A stretch of DNA of 64,000 nt from an uncultured Saprospiraceae bacterium (GCA_937941765.1 CALDGQ010000056.1:1-64000), one strand, 5' to 3'; counted from the stretch's first letter, positions 1 to 8,900 are shown. Program-made: numbers and translations. The notes: generated by a model not told the origin, from the sequence alone.

Positions 1-17
1 AAAGAACTAAAAGATTG

Positions 18-938
18 ATGAATACCATGCAACATTTCAAAACACTTTCAGCATATTTTGACTACATTCAATTGCCTCCACCTGAACATCCAATGTTGAG
101 TGTATTGCTTGCCAAGGAAGAGAATTTTCTTCCTTGCCCAAAAGAGAGTTCACCTCCTGTCACAAATGATTGTTATTCCATTAGTTTAAAAAAGATTGTC
201 AAAGGCAACTTAAACTATGGACGAACAAAATATGATTTCACGAATGGCGCATTGATATTTCTTGCTCCAAGGCAAGTTTTGCAATGGGACAGTAGTGTAG
301 TTTTTGAGCAAAAAGGTTTTTCGATAAACTTTCATGAAGACTTGCTCAAAGGAACCGATTTAGCACAACAAATTAAGAAATACGGGTTCTTTTCTTACTC
401 CGTAAATGAAGCCTTACATCTTTCACCAAAAGAAGAAAAGTTGATAGAATCCATTGTGGAAAATATTGAAATAGAGTATCAAAACAATCAAGATGAATTT
501 AGCAAAGACATCATCATCTCCCAATTAAGCACGCTTTTTAAATATGCTAATCGTTTTTATGAAAGGCAATTTTTGAATAGAAAAGAATTGTCGAATGATT
601 TGTTAGAGCAATTTAATCGGCAATTAGGCGACTATTTTGAATCGGGACAACTACAAGAAAAAGGTATTCCAAGCATAGAGCTATTAGCAGAAAAGATGTC
701 GGTTTCACAACGCTACCTTAGTGATACACTTAAAAAAGAAACAGGTAAAACCACCACCGAACATTTGCAATTATATTTGATTGATGAAGCCAAAAATATT
801 TTATTGAAACCGAATAAAAGTATTTCGGAAGTAGCGTATGAATTGGGGTTTGAATACCCACAATATTTTTCAAGATTATTCAAAAAGAAGGAAGGTGTGA
901 GCCCTACGGAATATAGAGAAAAGTATAGAATGAACTAA
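18..938 (+). CDS. AraC-family transcriptional regulator
   Basis: Cytoplasmic DNA-binding regulator of about 306 residues. The last 105 residues carry the double helix-turn-helix of the AraC/XylS family: a first helix pair around IELLAEKMSVSQRYLSDTL and a second around ISEVAYELGFEYPQYFSRLFK, followed by the usual GVSPTEYR ending. The N-terminal 200 residues resemble the cupin-like sensing half (LIFLAPRQVLQWDSS), so a small ligand is likely but cannot be named. In-frame starts exist at TTG 15, ATG 18 and ATG 27; ATG 18 is chosen, but the window begins only 17 bases upstream so the ribosome site cannot be judged. No partner gene is visible downstream on the same strand, so the target may lie before the window. 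Family call is firm; the regulon is unknown. Confidence 0.9.
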   Translation: MNTMQHFKTLSAYFDYIQLPPPEHPMLSVLLAKEENFLPCPKESSPPVTNDCYSISLKKIVKGNLNYGRTKYDFTNGALIFLAPRQVLQWDSSVVFEQKGFSINFHEDLLKGTDLAQQIKKYGFFSYSVNEALHLSPKEEKLIESIVENIEIEYQNNQDEFSKDIIISQLSTLFKYANRFYERQFLNRKELSNDLLEQFNRQLGDYFESGQLQEKGIPSIELLAEKMSVSQRYLSDTLKKETGKTTTEHLQLYLIDEAKNILLKPNKSISEVAYELGFEYPQYFSRLFKKKEGVSPTEYREKYRMN

Positions 939-1296
939 ATGAGAACGGTGATAAGTTGTGATCGTTTTAATATATTTAGGAAATAATATATAACAGTGTG
1001 CATGCAATTAGCTTAAAGGGTAGGGTGTTCAAAATACTGAAAACAAAATGTTTAACATATTTAACAGCTATTTATTAAGTCACAGAAAAACGATTTACCC
1101 CAACGGGCAGGTTTGTTAAGTTGTAAAAAACTCCAACGGAGCTGAAGCACTAAAAATGGGCAACGCCCATTTATTAATCACGTTCTTCAGATTAGCGCCA
1201 AAGGTGCGAAAGCATTTCAAATTTAAGGGTAAAAGAATGAGCGTCAAAACTCTGAGTGACCGTAGCAATTTTATAATCAAAGAAATAAAAACAACT
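939..1296. other. Intergenic region with short interspersed motifs
   Basis: No convincing gene. It lies between the ends of two convergent genes. It holds small palindromes such as CTCCAACGGAG (about 1131-1142) and GGGCAACGCCC (about 1158-1169). The segment 1118-1143 (AAGTTGTAAAAAACTCCAAC and onward) recurs in inverted orientation at 22250-22273, so this is probably part of a dispersed repeat. A 76-codon reading frame on the minus strand here has no coding character. Confidence 0.5.
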
Positions 1297-3189
1297 TTAT
1301 AATTTCTCAAATAATTCAACACTTCTTGTACCTGATTTCGTATCACTTATTTCGATAGAATAATTTCCAGCTGGAAATTTACTTACATCAATAACGTTAG
1401 TTTGTTGTTGTAATATTCCTGATTCTATTAATGCACCTGAAATAGAGCGAATTTTAAATTCAAATCTTGGGCTTAAAGAAGACAACTCAATTGTCAACAT
1501 GTTGAAAGTTGGGTTTGGGTATAAAGAGAAGGTTGGAGGATCTATTCCTCGAATTGAAGAAGTTATCAAATCCATCCCATCACAATCTTCATCCACATCA
1601 TTGTCAGGAATTTCTGTAGCATTTGGATTGATGGAAGGATTTGTATCATCACAATCTTCATCAGAATTAAAACCATCCATATCATTATCGATTACCAATG
1701 CGATGCCATCACAATCTTCGTCAATATCATTGTTAGGAATTTCAGCAGCACCTGGATTTACCTGATTATTTTCATCATCACAATCTTCATCAGAATTGAA
1801 ACCATCCATATCAATGTCAATAATTTGAGCGATGCCATCACAATCTTCGTCAATATCATTATTAAGAATTTCTGTAGCATTTGGATTGATTTGATTGTTG
1901 GCATCATCACAATCTTCATCAGAATTAAAACCATCCATGTCATTGTCAATTACCAATGCGATCCCATCACAATCCTCATCAATGTCATTGTTAGGAATTT
2001 CCGGAGCATCTGGATTGATAGAAGCATTGGTATCATCGCAATCGACATCTGATTCAAAACCATCATCATCCAAATCGAGATCAATAAATTCGTAGTTTTG
2101 AAAAAAACGGAAATAATCATCACCACTTGAAATTCCGAAAAAATCTAAATCGCCATCTGCTCCAACATCAGCTGGGGTAAGTAGTGTTAAGTTATAGTTA
2201 CTTGAATAAACTTCATTAGAAGAAAAAGAGCCGTTACCATTGTTATCAAAAATCTTTATTTTCTTAGAAATAGTAGTTTCTGATGTAGCAACAATATCTA
2301 TATCGCCATCGCCATCCTTATCAATCGGATAAGATTTTCCTGCCGAAGCACCACCAATTTGAGTTAAACTAAAATTTTGATTGCCATCATTCTCTAAATA
2401 ATTAAGGGATCCCCAATGGTTAGGTAACACATCCATATCTCCATCATTATCCAAATCTACTACATAAGATTCATGAGGATACTCAAAATTTGGTGCAAAA
2501 ATATGTTCATTAAAATCTTCATTGCCATTATTTTCAAACCATCTGATTTTCCCGCCATACCAGGTAGAAGCCAGTAGGTCCATATCTCCATCACTATCCA
2601 AATCACCTACTTCAATACCGTTGAAGTGATCATCGTCAATTTCAAAAACAACATGATTTATGAAATTCATATTCCCGATGTTTTCATGCCAAGAGATTTT
2701 AGAATCTCCAAAAGAATCTGTAATAGCTATCACATCCAAATCTCCATCGCCATCAACATCTTCCGCGGTTACTGATTCGCCTTCACCAGAATTATCATTT
2801 AAAGCATAGATGGCATGCATCGTAAAATTTTGATTTCCGTCATTTTCCATCCAACTTATTCCATGAAACCATTGACTCGCTGCGGTAAGAATATCCATAT
2901 CACCATCTTGATCCAAATCAATTGCAAAAACTTCTTCTATATTATCTTCATTGTCAACAAGAACATGAGAAGTGAAATTTTGAAATCCATCGTTTTCATA
3001 GCAAATAATGTCGTTCAGAAATATTGTTCCAACTACTGCATCTAAATCTCCATCACTATCAATATCTGCAACCGTTAAACCTCTAGGACTATCTACATAT
3101 TCCGAAAAAAATGAAGAAACTGGTTGTGCCAAAAGCACAGAAATATATCCAGAAAAAAGAATTGTAAATAGAATTTTCATTGCCTTCAT
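1297..3189 (-). CDS. Secreted FG-GAP/VCBS and MopE-type repeat protein with T9SS sorting tail
   Basis: Predicted cell-surface or secreted protein, 630 residues. Residues 1-22 form a signal peptide ending at LLAQ. Residues 30-370 are FG-GAP/VCBS-like repeats, each with an Asp-rich calcium-type loop (DxDxDGDxD, for example DIDSDGDLDAV) and a phrase like ENDGNQNF, expected to fold as beta-propeller blades. Residues about 375-545 are tandem 43-residue MopE-like repeats containing DxDMDGFNSDEDCDD and DIDEDCDG, typical of metal-binding motifs. The last 75 residues (YPNPTFNMLTIEL to the end) are a type A T9SS C-terminal sorting domain, so export through the outer membrane is expected. ATGs at 3187 and 3178 (minus strand) are both possible starts. 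Ligand and role are unknown. Confidence 0.88.
   Translation of the reverse strand: MKAMKILFTILFSGYISVLLAQPVSSFFSEYVDSPRGLTVADIDSDGDLDAVVGTIFLNDIICYENDGFQNFTSHVLVDNEDNIEEVFAIDLDQDGDMDILTAASQWFHGISWMENDGNQNFTMHAIYALNDNSGEGESVTAEDVDGDGDLDVIAITDSFGDSKISWHENIGNMNFINHVVFEIDDDHFNGIEVGDLDSDGDMDLLASTWYGGKIRWFENNGNEDFNEHIFAPNFEYPHESYVVDLDNDGDMDVLPNHWGSLNYLENDGNQNFSLTQIGGASAGKSYPIDKDGDGDIDIVATSETTISKKIKIFDNNGNGSFSSNEVYSSNYNLTLLTPADVGADGDLDFFGISSGDDYFRFFQNYEFIDLDLDDDGFESDVDCDDTNASINPDAPEIPNNDIDEDCDGIALVIDNDMDGFNSDEDCDDANNQINPNATEILNNDIDEDCDGIAQIIDIDMDGFNSDEDCDDENNQVNPGAAEIPNNDIDEDCDGIALVIDNDMDGFNSDEDCDDTNPSINPNATEIPDNDVDEDCDGMDLITSSIRGIDPPTFSLYPNPTFNMLTIELSSLSPRFEFKIRSISGALIESGILQQQTNVIDVSKFPAGNYSIEISDTKSGTRSVELFEKL
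1561..2076 (-). repeat. Tandem 129-bp repeat encoding MopE-like motifs
   Basis: Four units with an exact 129-bp (43-codon) period; the marker ATCATC(A/G)CAATC occurs at 1645, 1774, 1903 and 2032. Each unit encodes a DCDD...NNDIDEDCDG module. The near-identity of units at DNA level suggests recent expansion or ongoing homogenisation inside the gene. Confidence 0.85.
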
Positions 3190-3469
3190 TTTTATTAAAA
3201 CCTTACAAATAATCTCATTTTATTAAAGATGTAAAGTAATCACTTTCTTTCAGAATATGGGGACGATTGAGCGTAGATTATTCGATTCTGTCTGTAAATA
3301 GTGCATTTTTTACTAAATAATGACTGACAGTTTCGGTAATATTGATTTTATCATTAAATTAAATTTTAGCAAAAGAAAAGATAGTAAAATAACATGGTGT
3401 ACACTGTCACGCAACTACAATTTGCAGGGTACAACACCTATTTGATTTCGGAATATCAGAAAAGACCAA

Positions 3470-4282
3470 ATGACCAAAAAAATTGTTCAAATATTTTCAG
3501 GACTTTTTCCTAATTTTTTCGTAAAAATTGCATTTGACAAACTTGCCAATCCTCAAATTCGAAAACTTAGAGAAAGAGAAGTTGAGATTTTAAATACTGC
3601 CATTAAGCAAGATTTTTCCTTTATGGAATTTGATATAAAAACATATCACTGGACAGGATCCAAGGAAAGTATCTTGCTTATTCATGGCTGGGAAGGGCAA
3701 GCTGGTAATTTTTCGGATTTAATTTTAAAATTAAAAAAGGAAGAATTCAATATTTTTAGTTTTGATGCTCCTTCCCATGGATTTAGTAGTAAAGGTCAAA
3801 CTAGCTTATTTGAATTTACAGAATTGGTAGGAACATTAATTAGAAAATATAATGTTAGAAAATTGATAAGCCACTCGTTTGGAGGGGTGGCAACTACACT
3901 GGCATTATTTAACAATCAAGATATCGAAATAGACAAATATGCTTTGATAACAACGCCTGACAAATTTATCGAAAGAATTGAAGATGTTTCAATTCAATAT
4001 GGCATCAACAAAAAAGTAATTCAGAAACTTATCCAAAAATTAGAAAACGATTACGAAATAATTGTCAACCAAATGAATGTAAGTGATTTTGTCAAGGAAA
4101 TTAAAGTAAAAGAATCCATAATTTTTCATGACAAAGCAGATAAAGTAATACCAATTACCAGATCAAAAAATGTACATAAGAATTGGAAGCAATCAACTTT
4201 TAAAGAAGTAGAAGGAACTGGACATTTTCGTATCTTAAGAGATGAAAATGTTTTAAATCAAGTCGTGAACTTCATTAAGTAA
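3470..4282 (+). CDS. Alpha/beta hydrolase
   Basis: Cytoplasmic serine hydrolase of 270 residues. The oxyanion-region HG motif is seen in LLIHGWEGQAGNF (about residue 71), the nucleophile elbow is SHSFGG (about residue 137; the canonical first Gly of GxSxG is Ser), an acid lies in HDKADKVIP (about residue 224), and the catalytic His is in GTGHFRIL (about residue 252). Length and layout fit the general alpha/beta hydrolase fold; substrate cannot be inferred. The gene stands alone, 84 bp before the DUF2200 gene. It has no signal peptide. Confident on fold, not on reaction. Confidence 0.85.
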   Translation: MTKKIVQIFSGLFPNFFVKIAFDKLANPQIRKLREREVEILNTAIKQDFSFMEFDIKTYHWTGSKESILLIHGWEGQAGNFSDLILKLKKEEFNIFSFDAPSHGFSSKGQTSLFEFTELVGTLIRKYNVRKLISHSFGGVATTLALFNNQDIEIDKYALITTPDKFIERIEDVSIQYGINKKVIQKLIQKLENDYEIIVNQMNVSDFVKEIKVKESIIFHDKADKVIPITRSKNVHKNWKQSTFKEVEGTGHFRILRDENVLNQVVNFIK

Positions 4283-4366
4283 TTAACAAAGTAAATTTAT
4301 TATAAAGTAGAAAGATTTTTTTCATAGTTAATAAAAGGACACATTTAAAAATCAAATTCAAAAAAG

Positions 4367-4744
4367 ATGAAAGTTACACACGAAAAAAATGAAAAAGTGG
4401 CTAACATGATATTTGGATCCATCTATCCGCTTTATTTGAATCGGTTGGAAAAAAATGGAAGAACAAAAGCAGAACTCGACCAAGTACTTAGATGGTTTAC
4501 TGGTTTTGATCAAAAGACTTTACAAGCACTTATTGATAAAAAAGCAACCTATAGCGCATTTTTTAAAAAAGCTAAAATACATCCAAACGCACATATGATT
4601 AAAGGAGTCGTATGTGGTTATCGTATCGAAGAAATAGAGGATGAATTTGAATTGTATAAACAATGCAGACAAATGGAAAAGCTGATTGATGAATTGGCAA
4701 AAGGACGGAAAATGGAGAAAATTTTACGGGAAGAAAAAAAGTAA
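4367..4744 (+). CDS. DUF2200 family protein
   Basis: A 125-residue soluble protein that I recognise as DUF2200: it has the order VANMIFGSIYPLYL (residues 11-24), a K/R-rich segment, VLRWFTGFDQ, then a helix ending KAKIHPNAHMIKGVVCGYRIEEIED. Members are small cytoplasmic proteins of unknown function. It is only 8 bp upstream of the GNAT gene, so the two are probably co-transcribed. The tail is strongly charged (KGRKMEKILREEKK). No catalytic residues can be named. Confidence 0.85.
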   Translation: MKVTHEKNEKVANMIFGSIYPLYLNRLEKNGRTKAELDQVLRWFTGFDQKTLQALIDKKATYSAFFKKAKIHPNAHMIKGVVCGYRIEEIEDEFELYKQCRQMEKLIDELAKGRKMEKILREEKK

Positions 4745-4752
4745 CAACGTAA

Positions 4753-5319
4753 ATGGAAATCAAGATAAAACCGTTGTCAAAAGATTTAAGAGATGATTAT
4801 TTGTTTTTCTTTGATAATATCATTTTTGAAGATAATCCGGATAGGGCAAAATGTTATTGTTACGACTACCATTTCCTTGGAGATATACCAACATGCACAC
4901 GTGCAATGAGCCGTGCCGCTGTATCAAATCTTATCGATGAAACTAAGCTGACCGGTTATTTGGTTTTTAATAATGATCAACCAATCGGATGGTGTAATGT
5001 CAACAACAGATCAAATTATCAAAGATTGCTAAGAGACTATGATTATGTCGATAATCCCAATGATAAGGTTTGCTCCATTGTCTGCTTTTTAATTCATCCC
5101 GATTATAGAAGACAAGGGATTGCTAAAAAGATTCTTGAAAAAATCATAATGGACCATTCAAGTAAAGACTTTGATTATTTTGAAGCATATCCGAAAAAAG
5201 CAGCAACTTCATGCGAAGGAAATTTTAAAGGTCCATTGGAATTATATACGCAATTCGACTTCGAAATAATTAAGGAATATGAGGACGTTTATGTCGTGAG
5301 GAAAAAGATAAAAACATAA
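4753..5319 (+). CDS. GNAT family N-acetyltransferase
   Basis: A 188-residue acetyl-CoA-dependent transferase. The acetyl-CoA pyrophosphate-binding motif A is visible at about residues 108-130: VCSIVCFLIHPDYRRQGIAK, with R-R-Q-G-I-A as the (R/Q)xxGxG/A loop. The N-terminal part contains several Cys (KCYCYDYHF, PTCTR), as in GNATs of the GNAT-with-Cys-rich-start group seen in Bacteroidota and Firmicutes; whether they bind metal is not known. The preceding DUF2200 gene is 8 bp away and probably shares the transcript. The acyl acceptor is unknown. Confidence 0.85.
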   Translation: MEIKIKPLSKDLRDDYLFFFDNIIFEDNPDRAKCYCYDYHFLGDIPTCTRAMSRAAVSNLIDETKLTGYLVFNNDQPIGWCNVNNRSNYQRLLRDYDYVDNPNDKVCSIVCFLIHPDYRRQGIAKKILEKIIMDHSSKDFDYFEAYPKKAATSCEGNFKGPLELYTQFDFEIIKEYEDVYVVRKKIKT

Positions 5320-5669
5320 AACATAAATCCAGCGGAATTTATCACGCGCGATCAAATATCTGAAAACTTCCATATACTCCACATTTACTTGGGAGCAGTC
5401 CTTCAAGTGAGTCCTATCTTTTTATAAAAATAACTTCCATCTTGTAAGTCTCCGCTTGCGAAGTTGATTGTTATATTTAGCAGTAAATAGTTTCTGAATC
5501 GGAGTCCTCTTTCTATCAAACTACTGGCTTAATATCCTACCCACCACCAATTTTCAAAATTATTTTATAAAAATTCACAACTACGCAAAATAGTTGCGCA
5601 CTAGCATTTCATATTTGCATCATCAAACGCAAAGAGATGTGTTTAGAAAGTTCATTGACAAAATGTGGA
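5320..5669. other. Upstream region of the candidate structured RNA
   Basis: No gene seen. It contains an inverted repeat CAACTA (5578-5583) / TAGTTG (5591-5596). A CATATTTG box at 5610-5617 is one base off the Bacteroidota -7 consensus TAnnTTTG, but no TTTG at the right -33 spacing is visible, so the promoter assignment is weak. It may hold the promoter of the hairpin-rich transcript that follows. Confidence 0.3.
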
Positions 5670-6550
5670 ATTCAAAAATGAGTTTCACTTTGAATAGAAA
5701 ATCGATGATTCATTGAATCATTGGGGCGGCTTATCGTCCTTAGATAAACTTGGTAACAAGGATAAATCTTTTTGCAGGCTAGCAGAAAGAGACTGAATTT
5801 ATTCAGTGCACGTAAGCAAGCAACCGATGTAATTCATTTTTTAGCCTGGGGCAACCGCTGGGGTTGAAAAGGGATTATAACCAATCAAATGGTTTGAGAA
5901 GGAGACTTCAATAAGAAAAGTTGTAGTAACTGGTGAAATAAAAGCTATCCACTTTTGTTGTGCTAGTTGCAATACAAAAGATGCCCAATTAGAAATAATC
6001 CGGGATCTTGAAATATCGTGAATCGGGAGATTTACAAGAAGAAGGTTGGTATTTTGTAGGCCAAAATCTACGAAGCCATTTCCGAAGCTCTTCTTCTAGC
6101 CAATACTCTTTTGAGTCTGTTTTTACCGACAGAACTTCTATTAATGAAGCAAAAGACTTCGGACGATGTAGGAGTATACAAATAGTACATAAAAAGTATT
6201 ATTTGTATCAGTAGTTGCCTAAACCCATTGAAAAATATGGGATAGTAGAGGCCGCAAACCTTTACTATGTGGTAAACATTCTTTCAGTGCCGCTCAAAAA
6301 ATGAGCCGCCTGTTAATGGTGGGGGACCAACCCCTGTAATTGCAAAACGCAACATAAGGTTGCTATGCAGACCAAGTCTAAGTTGCCGAACATCTACATC
6401 GTTAATACAATTTGTATAAGTTGTATAAGGCATCGAATAAGTACAGGATTCTAGCGATAGATGAATGTGGAAAACAAGGGAACGCGAAAGCCATAATCCT
6501 TGGAAAGCTTATTCTTGAACGACCGTATTCTCAAATCGTTCTATTTTTTT
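5670..6550 (+). ncRNA. Candidate large structured non-coding RNA
   Basis: About 880 bases with no credible protein gene but a dense series of perfect or near-perfect local hairpins. Examples: ATTCAAA/TTTGAAT (5670-5695); ATGATTCA/TGAATCAT (5705-5721); CTTG-GTAA-CAAG with a GNRA tetraloop (5749-5760); TCTTTTTGC/GCAGAAAGA (5767-5790); ACTGAA/TTCAGT (5792-5807); CAACC/GGTTG (5852-5866); AACCA/TGGTT (5879-5894); CTTTTGT/ACAAAAG (5952-5980); ATTTTG/CAAAAT (6051-6067); a 10-bp stem ATAGTAGAGG/CCTTTACTAT with loop CCGCAAA (6242-6268); GCTCA/TGAGC (6292-6306); GGGG/CCCC (6322-6334); GCAAC/GTTGC (6349-6363). The series closes with a hairpin plus seven T (6517-6550), which fixes the strand. It does not match the signatures I know for RNase P, tmRNA, 6S, SRP, or group I and II introns. 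Function is unknown. The 5' end is uncertain. Confidence 0.5.
6517..6550 (+). terminator. Rho-independent terminator of the candidate RNA
   Basis: Stem GAACGA (6517-6522) / TCGTTC (6536-6541) with a 13-base loop, followed by TATTTTTTT. It fits intrinsic termination on the plus strand. Confidence 0.55.
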
Positions 6551-6636
6551 AAAAAAAATATTATTGTGTTGGCTTTTATTTGAAAACTGACACCTATTCA
6601 ACAATACATTGACATTATTTTATTTTGTTAATGTAT

Positions 6637-6810
6637 TTTTTTTGACTTTTATTTGAAAAATGTTTTGGATTGGGGTAACAATATGGATGGGAAGTAGATG
6701 TATTAGTGGTGTGGTGTTTTTTTTTGTGAGGTGTTGTGGTTTTTTGATTTGTAAGTGAATTGTGGGGATTGGGGTGGTTTTTTGTATATTGGGGGATTGG
6801 TAGTACCGTA
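6637..6810 (+). other. Strand-asymmetric G/T-rich tract
   Basis: For about 170 bases the plus strand is nearly all G and T with very few C. G-runs such as GGGGATTGGGGTGG and GGGGGATTGG alternate with T-runs. A two- or three-layer G-quadruplex is possible. The words CTTTTATTTGAAAA are repeated just before and inside it (about 6573 and 6645). The minus-strand 86-codon frame over it is an artefact of composition. It separates the RNA terminator from the HEPN gene. Confidence 0.6.
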
Positions 6811-6947
6811 TTTTCCTTTGTTTTCCTTTTGCAACTCATTTGTTGTAAGATGTTATAAGGACGTCTTATATGCAAGCGAAAAGTATACCTTATGATGGAG
6901 ATAAAAGATATATTCGTACCTTTTAGGTGATAGGTGTGGATGTGTAA

Positions 6948-8900
6948 ATGTTAGCATTAATTAAAAGACTAAAAATGTTACTAAGATATAATGGTTTTAA
7001 TAGAAAAGGAATTCCTCAAAAAGAAGTTGATAAACGATTTCAATATTTTCTTCACTATTGGAAGATTCTGAAAATAGAAAGAAAATATCAATTTATTCAA
7101 GAGGTTAAATTTGAATCACACCTTTCATTACTATCAAAAATAGAAAAACAAATAAAGTATAATTTCAAGAGTGCTTTTAGCAATATTAATTTTCTATTTG
7201 TAAACCATCAATATTTCAGTGAATCTAACCCGCTTCTAAAAACCAAAAAAGTTAACAACTTAGTAGTTAAATTAAATCTCCATCTTAATCCAAGCGGGAT
7301 TGAATCGAGAGATAATAGAAAGCAAATATTCAAACAAGAAGGAACTCGTTCTATTTTCCTAAAAAAGATTGAACAATTGAGAAAGATCTTAACTAACAAA
7401 AATTTCTACTCATTTTTTTTGGTCGATAGACTCATAAAAGAAATTGGAACAAACTCTCCAATCGACGAAAATTTTAAACAAAACATTAAGTTCTTAACTA
7501 ATTCATTCATCTCGTTACTTTACGATTTCGGATACAGTGCTGAATATATTTTTGAGATTCCTAATATTATTACTTTCAATTCTGCTCTAAACAAATTTCC
7601 ATTTGAAAAAGTTAGAAATGATTTCACGACGAAGACAGAATTTGAAAATTATGCTAATAAGGAAAGACAAAAAATGACGTTAACCAAAACAATTGGAGCG
7701 TTAAAAAACTTATTAAATAGAAAATATAAAACAGGATATTACATTTTTAAAATTTCAGATTTTTGTTTAGAAAATCCTAAAACGGTAAAAATTGGTAACG
7801 TTGAATTCTACAATCCCCAGTTAATCAGAAAAATTAAACAAAAGGAATATCACACTGATGAGGAAATTAAAAGAATTGAATATTTTTCTCCTGAAAAAAA
7901 AATTGATAAAAATAAAGTTTCAAAATGCAATGCATTAGTTCAAACATCAATAATAGACTCCAATAGAATTGAATCTCCTAAAGAACTTTATGATTCATTC
8001 CAACAAGTTAAAGATTCATTATCTACACTTAATCATCTGTCCGAAAAATACTCGAAATATAGTAAGGGCAACGGCTTTGTTGAAATCGACAAATTCATTA
8101 GGCTTTTTGATGACAAAACCATCAATACTTATAACCTAGGAATTTTCAATTCTCCGGTTAAACATTTAAACATAGATGATAAAGATTATTCTAAATATTT
8201 TAAATACTCAATCAAAACAATAAATACACTTGACCAAGATATAGATTTTCAAAAAACCTTGTTTAGAATAAAATGTGAAATTAACAAATATAAAGAAGAA
8301 GATAATAAGTTCAATTTTAAAGAATTATGGATACTTTGGGATTCATTACTTTCATATGAAGAATTTGTGCAGCTAATTAAAAATTCGATTTACATTAAGC
8401 TCGAAATCAATTTCATAGTAGAAACTAAAGTACTACTTTCAAACATTCTTGATGAGTCGCATTATTTATCAAAAAATAAATATTTTACATTAGATAAAAA
8501 GCAACAGAAAAAGCATGGTCTTAATTTTCCTTATAGAAGAATAATACCAACTAATTTGTTTGTAAAACAATTCGAAAAAATAAATGAAACATTGGAAGTT
8601 GAAATTATTGATGAAATTTCAAAAAACCTAAAACTTTATTTGACCGAGCCACGCAAATTCTATGAAGTTGTAAATAACTGGATTGAATCATCAATAAAAG
8701 AAATCTATATCCAAAGGAATATGGAAGTACATCATTCGTTTCGGGATAATCTTTCCAGGTTACGTTTAAAAAGCATTTTTATGTTGTTCTCAGAAATTGC
8801 ATCAAGTTTTTTAATTGAAAACATAGACAAAAGAAACCCTAAACGAATTGATTTGGCTTTAAGAAGAGTTGAAAAAATTAAGAATAAAAAAAGAAGGTAA
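6948..8900 (+). CDS. Large AT-rich protein with C-terminal HEPN-like motif, putative defence ribonuclease
   Basis: A 650-residue soluble protein, Lys- and Asn-rich, encoded in noticeably more AT-rich DNA than its neighbours, which suggests recent transfer. I do not recognise the first 550 residues. Near the C-terminus the sequence IYIQRNMEVHHSFRDN holds R590-N-M-E-V-H595, which fits the R-[N/D/H]-x3-H signature of HEPN ribonucleases, set in a predicted helix (SIKEIYIQRN) followed by another (RLKSIFMLFSEIASSFLIENI). That arrangement, a large unknown region plus a C-terminal HEPN, recalls ApeA and other abortive-infection proteins, but overall similarity cannot be tested here. ATG 6948 is the first start in frame. 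It follows the candidate RNA and the G/T tract in the same direction. Expected role: RNA cleavage in response to phage or stress; inference only. Confidence 0.6.
   Translation: MLALIKRLKMLLRYNGFNRKGIPQKEVDKRFQYFLHYWKILKIERKYQFIQEVKFESHLSLLSKIEKQIKYNFKSAFSNINFLFVNHQYFSESNPLLKTKKVNNLVVKLNLHLNPSGIESRDNRKQIFKQEGTRSIFLKKIEQLRKILTNKNFYSFFLVDRLIKEIGTNSPIDENFKQNIKFLTNSFISLLYDFGYSAEYIFEIPNIITFNSALNKFPFEKVRNDFTTKTEFENYANKERQKMTLTKTIGALKNLLNRKYKTGYYIFKISDFCLENPKTVKIGNVEFYNPQLIRKIKQKEYHTDEEIKRIEYFSPEKKIDKNKVSKCNALVQTSIIDSNRIESPKELYDSFQQVKDSLSTLNHLSEKYSKYSKGNGFVEIDKFIRLFDDKTINTYNLGIFNSPVKHLNIDDKDYSKYFKYSIKTINTLDQDIDFQKTLFRIKCEINKYKEEDNKFNFKELWILWDSLLSYEEFVQLIKNSIYIKLEINFIVETKVLLSNILDESHYLSKNKYFTLDKKQQKKHGLNFPYRRIIPTNLFVKQFEKINETLEVEIIDEISKNLKLYLTEPRKFYEVVNNWIESSIKEIYIQRNMEVHHSFRDNLSRLRLKSIFMLFSEIASSFLIENIDKRNPKRIDLALRRVEKIKNKKRR

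Noticed and set aside
6008-6214. 68-codon reading frame inside the hairpin-rich segment
   Set aside because: Ser/Arg-rich, without family resemblance, and it overlaps paired stems; the segment is better explained as structured RNA.
5670-6550. Group II intron, group I intron, RNase P RNA or tmRNA
   Set aside because: No domain V-like GAAA hairpin, no group I core words, no RNase P conserved GAGGAAAGT word, and no ALAA-type tag frame were found.
6615-6875. 86-codon minus-strand frame over the G/T tract
   Set aside because: Its Pro/Thr/Asn/His-rich product is what a G/T-skewed tract gives when read on the other strand.
6948-8900. Retron or reverse transcriptase beside the RNA
   Set aside because: No YxDD-like motif or RT palm segments appear in the 650-residue protein.
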